From: Haliclystus octoradiatus
Taxonomy: Eukaryota; Cnidaria; Staurozoa; Stauromedusae; Haliclystidae
DNA length: 64,000 bases
NCBI GenBank assembly: GCA_916610825.1
Contig: OU744448.1
Location: forward strand, 22,795,032 to 22,859,031
Reading direction: 5' to 3'
Part shown: in pieces, positions 21,112-31,574 of the stretch
Numbering within the stretch: the stretch's first letter is position 1
Layout: each line of letters begins with the position of its first letter
Translations under genes and position numbers: made by a program
Notes under the pieces: generated by a model
The model's database searches: none
What the model was told of the DNA's origin: nothing
Seen by the model: only the letters and a program-made list of their open reading frames with translations

Positions 21112-22750
21112 TTAAAGAGTTTCGAATGACCAGCAGCCTTTGCTTTATTTTGTTGTTTTGATTACAAGAAACGAGGCTAATCCTCTGGAAAGTGACGTCA
21201 GCGCTCACGTCAGAGGATTGTCCTCGTGGCTGTTGCTACGGACAGAGCCATCTATTTACAAGAGTTGGGACACGCTCTCATGTGCCGCTATCGTCTCCTA
21301 TTGGACAGATGCCATTCACGTGATTTTTTGGACGCCATTTTCGTACTTTCGGCACCAGGGTTCTTGTTCTTTTGGCACCAGGTTTCCTGTTTTGAACGAA
21401 GCGCGCGGAAAAATACAACTTTTATCAGTGAAAACAAACATATGCTATTAAATTATTAATTGTTGTGTTAATAGACGAAATAGTAATCGAAATAAAATAT
21501 TGTTTACTATTCCAACTGGGGACAAGAACTAGAAAAAAGTTGCCTTTGACTGCAAAGAATAAGCGTAAGAGAGTAAGAGATGTAGTCCATACTCCACAAA
21601 CTCCTTGTCCATTTAGCAATTCCAATAGCATTGATCTGATTTACTTTCGAGCAACATGCTGAAGAGATCGATAAGAAAGTATACATTGAAGTAAATTTTA
21701 TTCTTATTTTGAGAGTCCAGCAAATAAATATGGAGAAAGACCGTCAAACCATTTCACAGAGTTCCAAAATGGCTGAAAAAAACACAACTTTCTCTTGCAC
21801 ATGCGCACTGCTGTTAAAAACGTGCTCGGTTCCAGGCCAAAAAACAAAAATGGCACGAGTGTCCCAACTCTTGTAAATAGATGGCTCTGGCTACGGAAAG
21901 ACAAGACAGAAAATAGTCTGGTTTATCAATTTCAGTTTTGGATAAATCTCAATTCTTACTTTTCGAAACGCAAAGTTTATGGCTATAGATATCCAACAAA
22001 TGTATACGGCTCAAAAATAAATAGCGGACTGGGAGTCACACAGTCCGATTATCTGTCTGAGAAGTTTGACGCAAATCAAAGCAACTTGGATAAAATGTAC
22101 TTTCAAATCAACACTAAATAAATTCATGTGATTCTAAATTTTACAATTTACGTGCATAAATACTGCAGAAAAACAATGCAATGTGAAACATACATAGGTA
22201 TGTAACTAACTATTTTTAGACGTGTAACGTGTTTACAAATATGGTTTTGAGTCAATGATCAAAGTATCCGTATTAAAAATCGAATTCACCTGGTGTTATA
22301 ATTTCATTTTGTTTCGGCGATAAATTTCGATTTTGAATGCTAACAAATCTCTTCCTGTTCTTTCAATCCCTAATATTCTTGTATCAAGTAAACACCAACA
22401 TGAAATTTTGAATCAGTCGAGTTCAGTTGTAGCTTTCAACTCTGTCATCCTTCCTCAATTCGTATGACGCTAGTAGCAAGTGAATAGATTTTTGTGGGAC
22501 ACATTTATTCAAGCGTCGAAAGCCCTTACGATGTCCACCTCTATTGCTCTTGTAACTTTCCAAACCAGTTCGTTGATAACTTGGCAGAATGCTTCCATGC
22601 TCGTTTTACGAAATGTTTTCCAACATCGCGTGTGTGTGCAAAGGAGACACAAAGGCGGGCCGTGTATCATGAAAACGAGTGATTGAAATCTGGGTCCAGA
22701 TTTCAAAGACAAAAATATACAAAGGCTGCTGGTCATTTTATGGTCTTTAA
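21112..22750. mobile_element. TTAA-flanked DNA transposon, copy 1
   Basis: The ends carry TTAA (21112-21115, 22747-22750) and inverted repeats sharing ATGACCAGCAGCCTTTGC, with a divergent stretch between TTAA and this block. Without the nested MITE the element is about 984 bp and encodes nothing recognisable. TTAA duplications are typical of piggyBac and Kolobok elements; the terminal bases do not let me choose. A second copy in reverse orientation is at 46577-52233. This copy lacks the 4.6-kb insertion found there. Confidence 0.75.
21243..21889. mobile_element. hAT-type MITE, 31-bp TIR family, copy 1
   Basis: A 647-bp non-coding element with about 31-bp inverted repeats starting CAGAGCCATCTATTTACAAG and 8-bp target duplication GCTACGGA (21235-21242, 21890-21897). 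TTAA element copy 2 has the empty site at 52103-52110. The 8-bp duplication and CAGAG start fit hAT; P-type elements also make 8-bp duplications. A second copy is at 39188-39869. Open frames across it are not genes. Confidence 0.9.
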
Positions 22751-23588
22751 ACTCGAACGTAACATATATAGTAAAAACTACACTTTACTAGTCAACAAAT
22801 TTCTATAAAAAAATCATGGATTTGTTAATTCTTAGTGAATGATTTTCTTATATATATATAGACCAGATCTGTTAACGAGACATTTCGGGTACTCAAAGAA
22901 TCTCCACTACTATATAAAAATGTCCTTCAAAACTTTGTACGCGCTAATCTCAAAAACCATGCGAAGAAATCCTGAACATCATACATCATTCGAAAGCCCT
23001 CTTTCGTGGTCTGAACATAGGCTATATTTAATTTTGAAAAATCGACTGAATTCGGGGTAAAATTGAAAAATCAAGTTTTCCGTAAAAGATCAAAGCCGCC
23101 GCCATCCAGAGCATAGTGTTTCGAAATCTCGAACAAAACAAAAACATAAATTGGGATGATGACGAAAACTACTTTCTACTTTTGTGATTAATTATGTTTA
23201 ATTAACTGTCAGTTAAATTCTACTTTTCCACACGTAGCTCTCAGCTGAAAATCATTTATAAATTTCACTACAGAGAGTGCTATGTTTACGAAATTCAAAA
23301 CAACCTATGAATTTTAAACAATATTTGATTTCAACCGTTTGAATTGTAAAAACATCCCCAAACATCCGCCGTATCAAACTATCTATCTAAAGTATTTAGT
23401 AACAGCGAAAAGGAAAATCATGATGAGATGTAAACATAATAAATCTCAAATCTCTAAAGGCTCCTCATCCCAAGGATAATTTCAACATTTATTCAAAAAA
23501 ATTCAAGCCAACAATCAGACAAATGCAACGAAGGCGTGGCGTGGACCGTGGTAGGATTTGAGTAAACCACAGACCACGCAATAGTATT
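22751..23588. other. Gene-free stretch
   Basis: AT-rich DNA with no domain-bearing frame, RNA gene or repeat that I can identify. Confidence 0.45.
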
Positions 23589-23606
23589 AGGTTAGGGTTA
23601 GGGTTA
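23589..23606 (+). repeat. Short TTAGGG tract
   Basis: GGTTAGGGTTAGGGTTAG, under three telomere-type units, lies five bases before the BEL element. It is an interstitial motif, too short to be a telomere. Confidence 0.8.
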
Positions 23607-23611
23607 GTCCG

Positions 23612-24125
23612 TGTAGCTGCCAAATTGATTATAACGATGAGTTGGCGGTAACTTGACAGATACATAGATTGATGAAAGCGAATAGATAGACATAGAATAC
23701 TCAAGAAATAGACACAGCTTTTAACAATAACACATAACCATTGATCTCTTTGATATGTACAATATGATATGGAAACTTGTTTTAAACTATAAGATAGGAA
23801 AGGTAAAATGAGTTAGCTATATTGATTATATGAGTAATGATTAATTTAACACTAAACTAAACTAATAAATTATAATGTCATACCGTGTGTCAGCTGCTTC
23901 TTTGTTTTTCGTTGTTGATGTTAATATGATTGATGGGCTAATAATAGTATACTTTAAATGTTTATTGTAAATATGTTATTTCTACTAATATTACGATATA
24001 ACGATGTTGATGTTGATGGATTCGATTTTGTTGCCAACTGAACACTTGGTCATGAGCACGCAAATTGTATTGCTTCAGTACGCATGCGTATTAGTTAATA
24101 TATTAAGGTAATATTGGAGCTTACA
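23612..24125 (-). repeat. 3' LTR of the BEL/Pao element
   Basis: 514 bp, TGTA...TACA ends, matches 29701-30214 except for G instead of C near 23636 (ACGATGAG against ACGATCAG). Confidence 0.95.
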
Positions 24126-24324
24126 TAAGGCCTCCCCAATGTGAGAGTAAATTGAACAGTAAAGTTTATAATAATATAAAGCGACAATATAATGTAACTG
24201 CACTAATTAACGATAAAATAATATTGAATGTCTATAGATATTGCATATAAAATTATAAATGTTCCATTTTCAATGTTCTTTCATGGTAGTAAATGTGAAT
24301 ATACTTACCCAACTTCCTCGATAC

Positions 24325-27300
24325 TCACTTGGCTTCTTCGAGTATACATAATTTCGTAATTGGTCGTACCAGGGTTGAATTTTCAGTCTGAACCTTAACA
24401 GATCTGACTTTGCCATCTTGACCAGGGTAAGCATCGATGACTCTGCCAAGTCTCCACACACTTCTTGGTAGCATCTCATCAGTAAGAAGGACGAGGTCGT
24501 TGGTGTTGATGTTGCGATGTGGTTGACACCATTTTTGACGTTGTTGGAGAGTTGGAAGATATTCTTTCTTCCATCGCTGCCAGAATAGATCAGCCAGGTA
24601 CTGCGTCTGTCTCCATCGGCGTCGGACGTAGTTGTCTGAGTTGTCGTACATGCCAGTTGGTAGATTTGGTGATGGTCGTTGAAGTAAAAGATGATTTGGC
24701 GTGAGTGCCTCGTAGTCGTTAATATTATCTGATGATGCTATGATAGGACGACTATTCAGAATGGCTTCAACTTCAGTTAAGAAGGTATATAATCTGTTGC
24801 CTTGCAGATGACGATTTCCTAAGGATCCAATAACTGCTATGAGTGCCTTGCGCACACTCCTGATGAGGCGTTCCCAAACACCACTCATGTGACTGGCCTT
24901 CGGTGGTTGAAAGTGCCAGTTGATTTTTTGCTGCGACAGATGTTTAGTGATTTTTGATTGGTTTAACTCAGATAGTGCTTCCTTCAATTCTTTTCTTCCT
25001 GATGTAAAGTTGCTTCCATTGTCACTCCAAATGTCGCCTGGCTGCCCCCTTCTATTGATAAATCTTCTCAATGTGTCAATAAAATCGTTTGTGTCTGGGG
25101 AATCCGCTAGTTCTAGATGCACTGCCCTAGAAGATAAGCAAGTAAATATGCATCCCCATTTTTTTTTCTGTTTTTCTTCCGTGTTTGACTAAGATTGGAC
25201 CAAAGTAATCCAGTCCAGTATTATGGAATGGAGGGACATCATCTTGTAGTCTTGCTGAAGGTAGATTTGACATAATTTGTCTGGCGGGTGTTGCATTATA
25301 TCTGCGGCAATCAATGCAGTTCCTTACAAGTTTTTTCGATGTTGACCTTGCACCTAGTATCCAATACATTTGTCTTGACTCTGCTAAAATATGCTGATAG
25401 CCAGCGTGACCAGATTTGATGTGATGATATTGAAGAATTAATTTAGATATGTGATGTTCTTTTGGCAATATGACTGGATGTCTTGCTGCAAAACTTAAAG
25501 GTGCGTGAAACAGTCTCCCCCCAACGCACAATGTATCTTCCTTCAAAAATGGTTGTAGGTTTAATAATTTGCTGTTTTTTGATAATTGTTTCTTGTTTTG
25601 TAGAGTATTAATTTCTTTTTTGAAGTGTTGTAGTTGGATATATTTAACAATAGATAATTCTGATTTCTTTAATTCTTCATGGGTTGGCAGAGTAGTTACA
25701 CATTCTTGCTTGTTATTCAAGTATTGAAAATATCTTTTAAGCCATGTTGTCTGCCATATTAACTTCTTCAAGCTTGATGATGAATTTAAGAACCTTTCGG
25801 TTGGACTTTCAATGTCTCCTGTTGCATTAACTATGATTGCAGGTGTTTTAATTTCCACGTCGTCCTTTAGGTCTGTGTCGATCTTAGGTTTTATAGGCCA
25901 AGTTGATTTTTCTTGACTTAAAATTCCGGTCCATGAAACCAAAGTGAATTTTTTGTTAAATGTTCTGGTGTCGTACCTCTTGATGCTACGTCTGCTGGAT
26001 TTTCCTTTGTATTGATATATTGCCATTGTTCAATGTCTGATTTTTCTCTTATTTCTGTAATTCTTGTAGCGACATACGTACGAAATCTTCGAGATTCACA
26101 ATTGATATATTTGATTACTGTTGTTGAATCTGTCCAAAATGTAGTATTTGATATCTTCAAACCAATTTCATTTTGTAGTAATTCATTAACCCTGACTGAC
26201 ATGGTTGCTGTTTGTAGTTCTAGTCTAGGTATCGTCATAGGCTTTATTGGAGCCAACTTGGTCTTGCTCATGATGAAATTAGAATTTATTTTTCCCTTTG
26301 TATCAACTGAACGTAAGTATGATACTGTTGCACAGGCGTATTCTGAAGCATCCGAGAAGTGGTGTATTTCTAGTTCTGTTGAACCTGATAACTTTATTAG
26401 GCGAGGAATTGTTATTCTTTCAGCATGTTCCATGTCATTTATCCAAGATTGCCATAATTTTTATTCAATTCCAGGTACAACGTCATCCCAATCCAAGCAT
26501 AGTTTCCATAACCTTTGTACCATTAGCTTGGCTGGTAGAAGAAGAGGTGTGGCAATACCCAATGGGTCATACATTGAGCTGATACAACCAAGCATTGCAC
26601 GTTTTGTTCTTGCATCAATGTTTCGATTAACCTTGAAACCGAAAGAGTCTTCTTTTACGTTCCAAATAACACCTAAAGCCCTTTCTGAATTATCATTGCT
26701 TTTGAGTAATTCAATTGCATTTGAAGCTAGTTCTGCACCTTCAATTGAGTCAACAACTTTAGTAGAATTGCTTATCCATTTAGTAAGCTTGAAACCCCCT
26801 CTAGCCAAAAGGCTTACCAATTCCGATATCAAATTTATTGCTGTGTGTTCATTTGGAACTGACTTCAATAGATTGTCGACGTAGAAATTTTTCAGAACCG
26901 TTTCAACAGCTTCAGAGGAATATTTTGATTTATTATCCGTTGCAGTACGATGTAAAGCATAGCATGCACAGCATGGAGAGTCTGTTGCACCAAATATGTG
27001 CACTTGCATGGCATAGTCCTTAGGGGGGTGGTTGAATTCATTTTCCCACCATAAAAATCTCAATGATTGGGTGTCTTCATATCTAACATTTACTTGATGG
27101 AACATCTGTTTAACGTCTCCCAGGATAGCTACTTTCTCATGGCGAAATCTTGTTAGGACACCCAATAGTGCATTATTTAAATCAGGACCATGCAGAAGCT
27201 GATTGTTAAGTGATATTCCGTCATGCTTTGCGGCTGCATCGAACACTACTCGGATCTTCTTTTTGTTGGGATTGACAACTGCGTGATGAGGTAAGTACCA

Positions 27301-29088
27301 GATTTTTGATGATTTGAAATTCAGTTCTTCTTGAGATAATTTTTTGGCATGGCCAGACAATAGGTAGCCATTCAAAGCTTCTTTATAGGATTTATGAAAT
27401 TCTGGGTTTCTAACAAATCGTTTACGCAAACTTAGCAGTCTGTTCAAGGCTAATTGTCTGTTATTTGGTAATTTTATATTTTGATTACGCCACAGTAATC
27501 CGGTTTCATAATGCCCTTCAGTTAATTTGCATGTTGCGTTGAGTGTTTCTACAGCTCTTTTGTCCTCTATTGAGGGTTCCACCTTTTCCCTTATGCCTTG
27601 ACTGTCAATCTTCCAAAACTTCTCTAGTGTCTGATTTAGATTATCATCAGCTTCATTGATACTATTGACTGTGAGTCCCGTTCCTTCCCCGCCGCCTTTA
27701 CCAATCAAGCACCACCCAAGACATGTTTTAACGGCAATTGGTTCGTTTTTATTTCCCTTCCGATGGTGTAGCTGAATTAAAACTTCGGGGACGTCAACTC
27801 CTATTATTAATTGCACAGGCTTGTTTTCTACTAGCGGAAATGTAATACCCTTTAAATGAGCGTAGTCTTCAGTCATTAATTGAGGTGCCTTTCCAGATGT
27901 AAAAACATTTAGTTCATTGATTACGATGACCTTTGGCAAGTCGATCCAGGGATTATTATTTTCGAATGAATTTGCCATCAATTTTACCTTCTCTACATCA
28001 TGCGTGATTTGCTTGCTATTAACAGTCGATATAGTGATTCTTTCTTTTGAACCTGTAAGTCCTAAAGAATCAGCTAATGATTTAGAGCATAAGGTAACAG
28101 AAGACCCAGTGTCTAATAAAGCGTTTGCTGTAACTTCTAAACCGGATTCAGATTTAATCTTGATCCCCACAGTCTGCACCATCGCGTGCTGTGAATTGTT
28201 TTTTGTTCTCATGGCAATAACTTCTCCAGCGGCTTCGTCTGTAGCTTGAACGTTAGCAATCTGTTGCGTAACTTGTGTTTGAGTAGTTGTTTCCTGCCTA
28301 TTGTTTGTTGCTTGTTGTGTATAGTTATGCAGTAAAGTGTGGTGACGTCCGTTACATTGTCTACAATTGATTTGGCTTTTACATATTCTTGCCGAGTGAT
28401 TTATTCCAAGACAGTTAAAACAGAGTTTATGATGTAGAACTAAATCACGCTTTCCATTGTAATTTTGTTTTGTGAATTGTTCACATTTATATACCTTGTG
28501 TTCGCCGTTACAAATATTACATTGATTCTGACTTTCTGTATTTATTGCGTTTGACTTTGCCTGTATTGTATTGAGTTCAATGTTGTTTTCTAATTGTTCT
28601 TCGTCGACGGCGCCTATTACCAAACTTTTCCCGAATGTTTTTTCTGTCTTCATGCTAGCCCTTCCAAAAACAGGATCATTAAGCGTTTCGGCTTCTGAAA
28701 CAACGAATTTTGCAATGTGATCTAGTGTAGGGTGAATTGATTTATTCTTAAGCTTTGTTGCCCTTGAAGCCCATTTATCTCTTAGAAATTGTGGTAACTT
28801 TTTTATTACTTGCTTCAACGTTATGTTAGCGTTCATGTCGGATTGATACTCAGTTTTTTGCAGTGTGTCTACACAATCTTGTAGTGCATACGAAAAATTC
28901 AAGATACCTTTAACATCATCATTACGGAATTGGGTTCCTGTTGTTATTTTTGTAATGAATGCATTTGAAATTTTATAACTATTTCCAAATCGTTTTTTGA
29001 GCAACCTTAATGCGCGTTCGTAACCGTCATTGATTCCCAAACAGTTTTGGATCACATCTTTCGCTTCTCCTGTACAACTATTTTGCAA
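24325..29088 (-). pseudogene. pol: BEL/Pao pol polyprotein, broken by a stop and two frameshifts
   Basis: The frame 26461-29088 contains the end of Gag with zinc knuckles, protease (ALLDTGSSVTLC, IIGVDVPEVL) and reverse transcriptase (RVVFDAAAKHDG, VAILGDVKQMFHQV). The catalytic box reads NFYVDN (26872-26889), not YVDD. A TAA at 26461-26463 interrupts it; the same frame goes on to 25918 with RNase H (FSDASEYACATVSY). A frameshift in a T run near 25925 leads to 25127-26026 with the integrase zinc finger (H-x-K-S-G-H, CIDC). A second frameshift in an A9 run near 25155-25165 leads to 24325-25122 with WSDNGSNF and GVWERL of the integrase core, then the DUF5641-like tail (VWRLGRVIDAYPGQDG). It would encode the replication enzymes but cannot be made as one protein as read. 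Confidence 0.9.
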
Positions 29089-29671
29089 GTGCCAGAATAG
29101 TAGGTAGTCCTATTCTAGCAATCATATTACTGAGTTGGTTGCCTCGATTGAAAATGTCAATGTTATTGGATAGATTTGAATTAGTTGGCGTAAATTGTTT
29201 CTCAGGTAACGTTTCAACCCAATTGCTTACTTTTTCATGCGTGTTTAACTATTTGTTTATTATCGACATCGTTTTTAAAGCAGTGATATTGGATTTCACG
29301 TCGTCAATTTCCTGTGTTTGCACTGTGCTATGTTCACTTTCGTGATCCACGCTGTTGCTACTGCTGTCATCGCAATATTTTAGATCCAATTCAGCACGTT
29401 TTAAGTTCATGTTGACGTTTAGCATCTTCTTACTTTTTGTTAATTCTATTTCTTTATCAATTAATTTAGAAGTTTCATCCCTCTTCTTGTATTGGGCAAA
29501 TTCTAGCGCCTGCATTGCCTCTTTTCGGCGAGTCGAATTAGACGTTTTAGAATGTCTAGATGACTTAGAGCCTTTTGTTCTAGCAGAATGCTGATCTGCA
29601 TTTTTGTCAGTGTTCTCATTATATGTTCCCTCTAAGGGTGGCATAGAAGCGCCCTCTCCGTTCTTCGACAT
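28862..29671 (-). pseudogene. gag: BEL/Pao gag, shortened and out of frame
   Basis: The first frame starts at the ATG at 29669-29671 and runs 140 residues: a charged, Ser/Lys-rich start and a probable coiled coil (about residues 45-95), ending at a stop at 29249. The reading continues in another frame to about 29100 (NWVETLPEKQF, SNMIARIGLP), then shifts into the long pol frame just before LQNSCTGEAKDVI. Compared with the usual BEL Gag, the part between the MIARI-LP motif and the YLQ-x-S motif, roughly 45-55 residues, is missing. The rest of Gag (ALRLLKKRFGNSYKI and zinc knuckles CNICNGEHKVYKC, CFNCLGINHSARIC, CRQCNGRHHTLLH) follows in the next entry's frame. Confidence 0.8.
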
Positions 29672-29700
29672 GTTTTGTGATAAAAACGTTTAAAACTTTG

Positions 29701-30214
29701 TGTAGCTGCCAAATTGATTATAACGATCAGTTGGCGGTAACTTGACAGATACATAGATTGATGAAAGCGAATAGATAGACATAGAATACTCAAGAAATAG
29801 ACACAGCTTTTAACAATAACACATAACCATTGATCTCTTTGATATGTACAATATGATATGGAAACTTGTTTTAAACTATAAGATAGGAAAGGTAAAATGA
29901 GTTAGCTATATTGATTATATGAGTAATGATTAATTTAACACTAAACTAAACTAATAAATTATAATGTCATACCGTGTGTCAGCTGCTTCTTTGTTTTTCG
30001 TTGTTGATGTTAATATGATTGATGGGCTAATAATAGTATACTTTAAATGTTTATTGTAAATATGTTATTTCTACTAATATTACGATATAACGATGTTGAT
30101 GTTGATGGATTCGATTTTGTTGCCAACTGAACACTTGGTCATGAGCACGCAAATTGTATTGCTTCAGTACGCATGCGTATTAGTTAATATATTAAGGTAA
30201 TATTGGAGCTTACA
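29701..30214 (-). repeat. 5' LTR of the BEL/Pao element
   Basis: 514 bp, TGTA...TACA ends. The gag ATG (29669-29671) follows after only 29 bases of leader on the minus strand. Confidence 0.95.
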
Positions 30215-30246
30215 GTCCGACCATGGTCCGACCATGGTCCGACAAT
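30210..30246 (+). repeat. 11-bp direct repeats at the BEL junction
   Basis: GTCCGACCATG occurs twice and a variant GTCCGACAATG once, starting at the right target duplication. The array belongs to the target DNA and was split at GTCCG by the insertion. Confidence 0.75.
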
Positions 30247-31286
30247 GTCTCTGTATATTTGTGCTTTGACATTCATCAGCCAGCTTATTTAATAAAAAGC
30301 CTATTCAAAAAGTCATAACCGAAATGAAACCAGACCAACCAATTGGTTTCCTTTCCCCTGCTATCATGTGGGATATAATTATGAAGATTAATGTAATATG
30401 TGTATTATTGCTTCATCTAGCTATCCAATGAAGAAATTTATTTCGATAAAACAGTATTAACGTATTCTTTTGATAAAACGGTATTGACGTATTTTTTTTA
30501 TATATTTCATATTGAGTTAGATATCTACAGTAAAGATATATTCAGATTTGAAACATAATTTTTAAAGTTATGTTCAATGTGGTTACTACTTATATATTGA
30601 AATGGCAAATAGTGTAACTGAAATCCGTACCATGTTTAGTTTAAAAGTTTCCAAAATTCTTCAGTAATCATTGTAACATTGCAGTCATTTAATCTTTAGC
30701 AAAGTATTTTTCAACATGATATTAACTAACTGGAATCTGACGCTTTTGAAATCTTATAACATTTAAATTTTAAGAGTCAATCTTTATTATATACCGTTCA
30801 TGTTACCAGTACGTAGATTTTTGATTCTGAAATCCATACTATGTATAGAGCGAAACCCCCTCCTACGTGGAGAAAATTAAATACAGATCTCAACAGTAAC
30901 AACATTGGGCCGAAGACCACAAGGTCCTCCGCAGGAGCTAGAAAAAAGCTGCCAGAGGCAGCCTTTTTTTTCTAGTACTTCATAAGTTATAGAATAGCCG
31001 GGGAATAGCTACAACCATTCACATATTATAGCTAATGATTGTGATTGAAAGCTTCCGGTAATCATGACAACGTAAGTTGTGATTGAAATTCACCATAGCA
31101 TACATGACTTTGAATTGAAACAAATATTTTACAAAGATCTGTTGCTTATCAATAATTTACGGTGTTTAATATAGTTTACTTCCAACTGTTTGCTACTGAA
31201 CAGTTGATATTTTCATTATTTCTTTCTTCGCATTGACACGCATCGCATCATATATGTATAAACTGCTATGCCTATTCAATAACAGC
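30247..31286. other. Gene-free stretch
   Basis: No gene is recognised. A small hairpin lies at about 30937-30975 (CTAGAAAAAAGCTGCC against GGCAGCC...TTTTCTAG), preceded by GACCACAAGGTCCTCC. Its meaning is unknown. Confidence 0.45.
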
Positions 31287-31574
31287 ATGCATATTCAGAC
31301 TAAATGCCTGATATTATTATCCATAATGAGACCTATTTACTCGTTGAAAACTCAATATATTACCACACATGGTTCTGTATTAAACGAAACTGGAATTATT
31401 CTTCAAAGAAAAACTGTCACATCATCACTGCGTTGTGGGATGCTTTGCTTTGCCCATTATGATTGCAAAGCGGCGAATTACATGACTACCGATCAAGATG
31501 TCGCTGAAAATTGTGTTTTGTTATCATCATCATTGAGTGAAATTATTAATTCTTCAAATGGATCATATCTGAAG
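31287..31574 (+). CDS. PAN/apple-like domain exon, probable first exon of a secreted protein
   Basis: An open frame from ATG 31287 (another ATG at 31254) ends at the splice donor AAG|GTAGGA, exon end 31574. Residues 1-20 are hydrophobic enough for a signal peptide. Then a domain with cysteines in C-x3-C-x5-C and a later C (SLRCGMLCFAHYDCKAANY, ENCVLLSS) resembles the PAN/apple fold, which mediates protein or carbohydrate contacts outside the cell. The following exon is not clear: a mini-exon 32206-32236 (MDIGQGGGNQ) fits the phase. Frames at 31852-32165 contain cysteines but need a frame change and I do not recognise them. The gene's function is unknown. Confidence 0.5.

Larger units (their letters stand above)
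23612..30214 (-). mobile_element. BEL/Pao LTR retrotransposon, recent but damaged
   Basis: A 6.6-kb minus-strand element is bounded by 514-bp LTRs (TGTAGC to CTTACA on the plus strand) that differ at one position I can see, and by the 5-bp target duplication GTCCG (23607-23611 and 30215-30219). The interior carries gag, protease, BEL-type RT, RNase H, integrase and a DUF5641-like C-terminal domain. It has a gag deletion, at least one in-frame stop and two frameshifts. A purine-rich GGGGAGG lies next to the 3' LTR. No normal primer-binding site follows the 5' LTR. Confidence 0.93.

Noticed and set aside
22480-22736. Overlapping frames on both strands near the right end of TTAA copy 1
   Set aside because: They fall in non-coding transposon DNA, and the other copy does not preserve them.
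23589-23606. Telomere or telomere-proximal position
   Set aside because: Under three TTAGGG units, embedded in ordinary interspersed DNA.
26012-26884. 290-residue plus-strand frame
   Set aside because: It is the antisense shadow of the BEL RNase H and RT regions.
30937-30975. Hairpin with a T run, resembling a bacterial terminator
   Set aside because: The context is an animal genome with no gene ending there; it is probably a repeat fragment.
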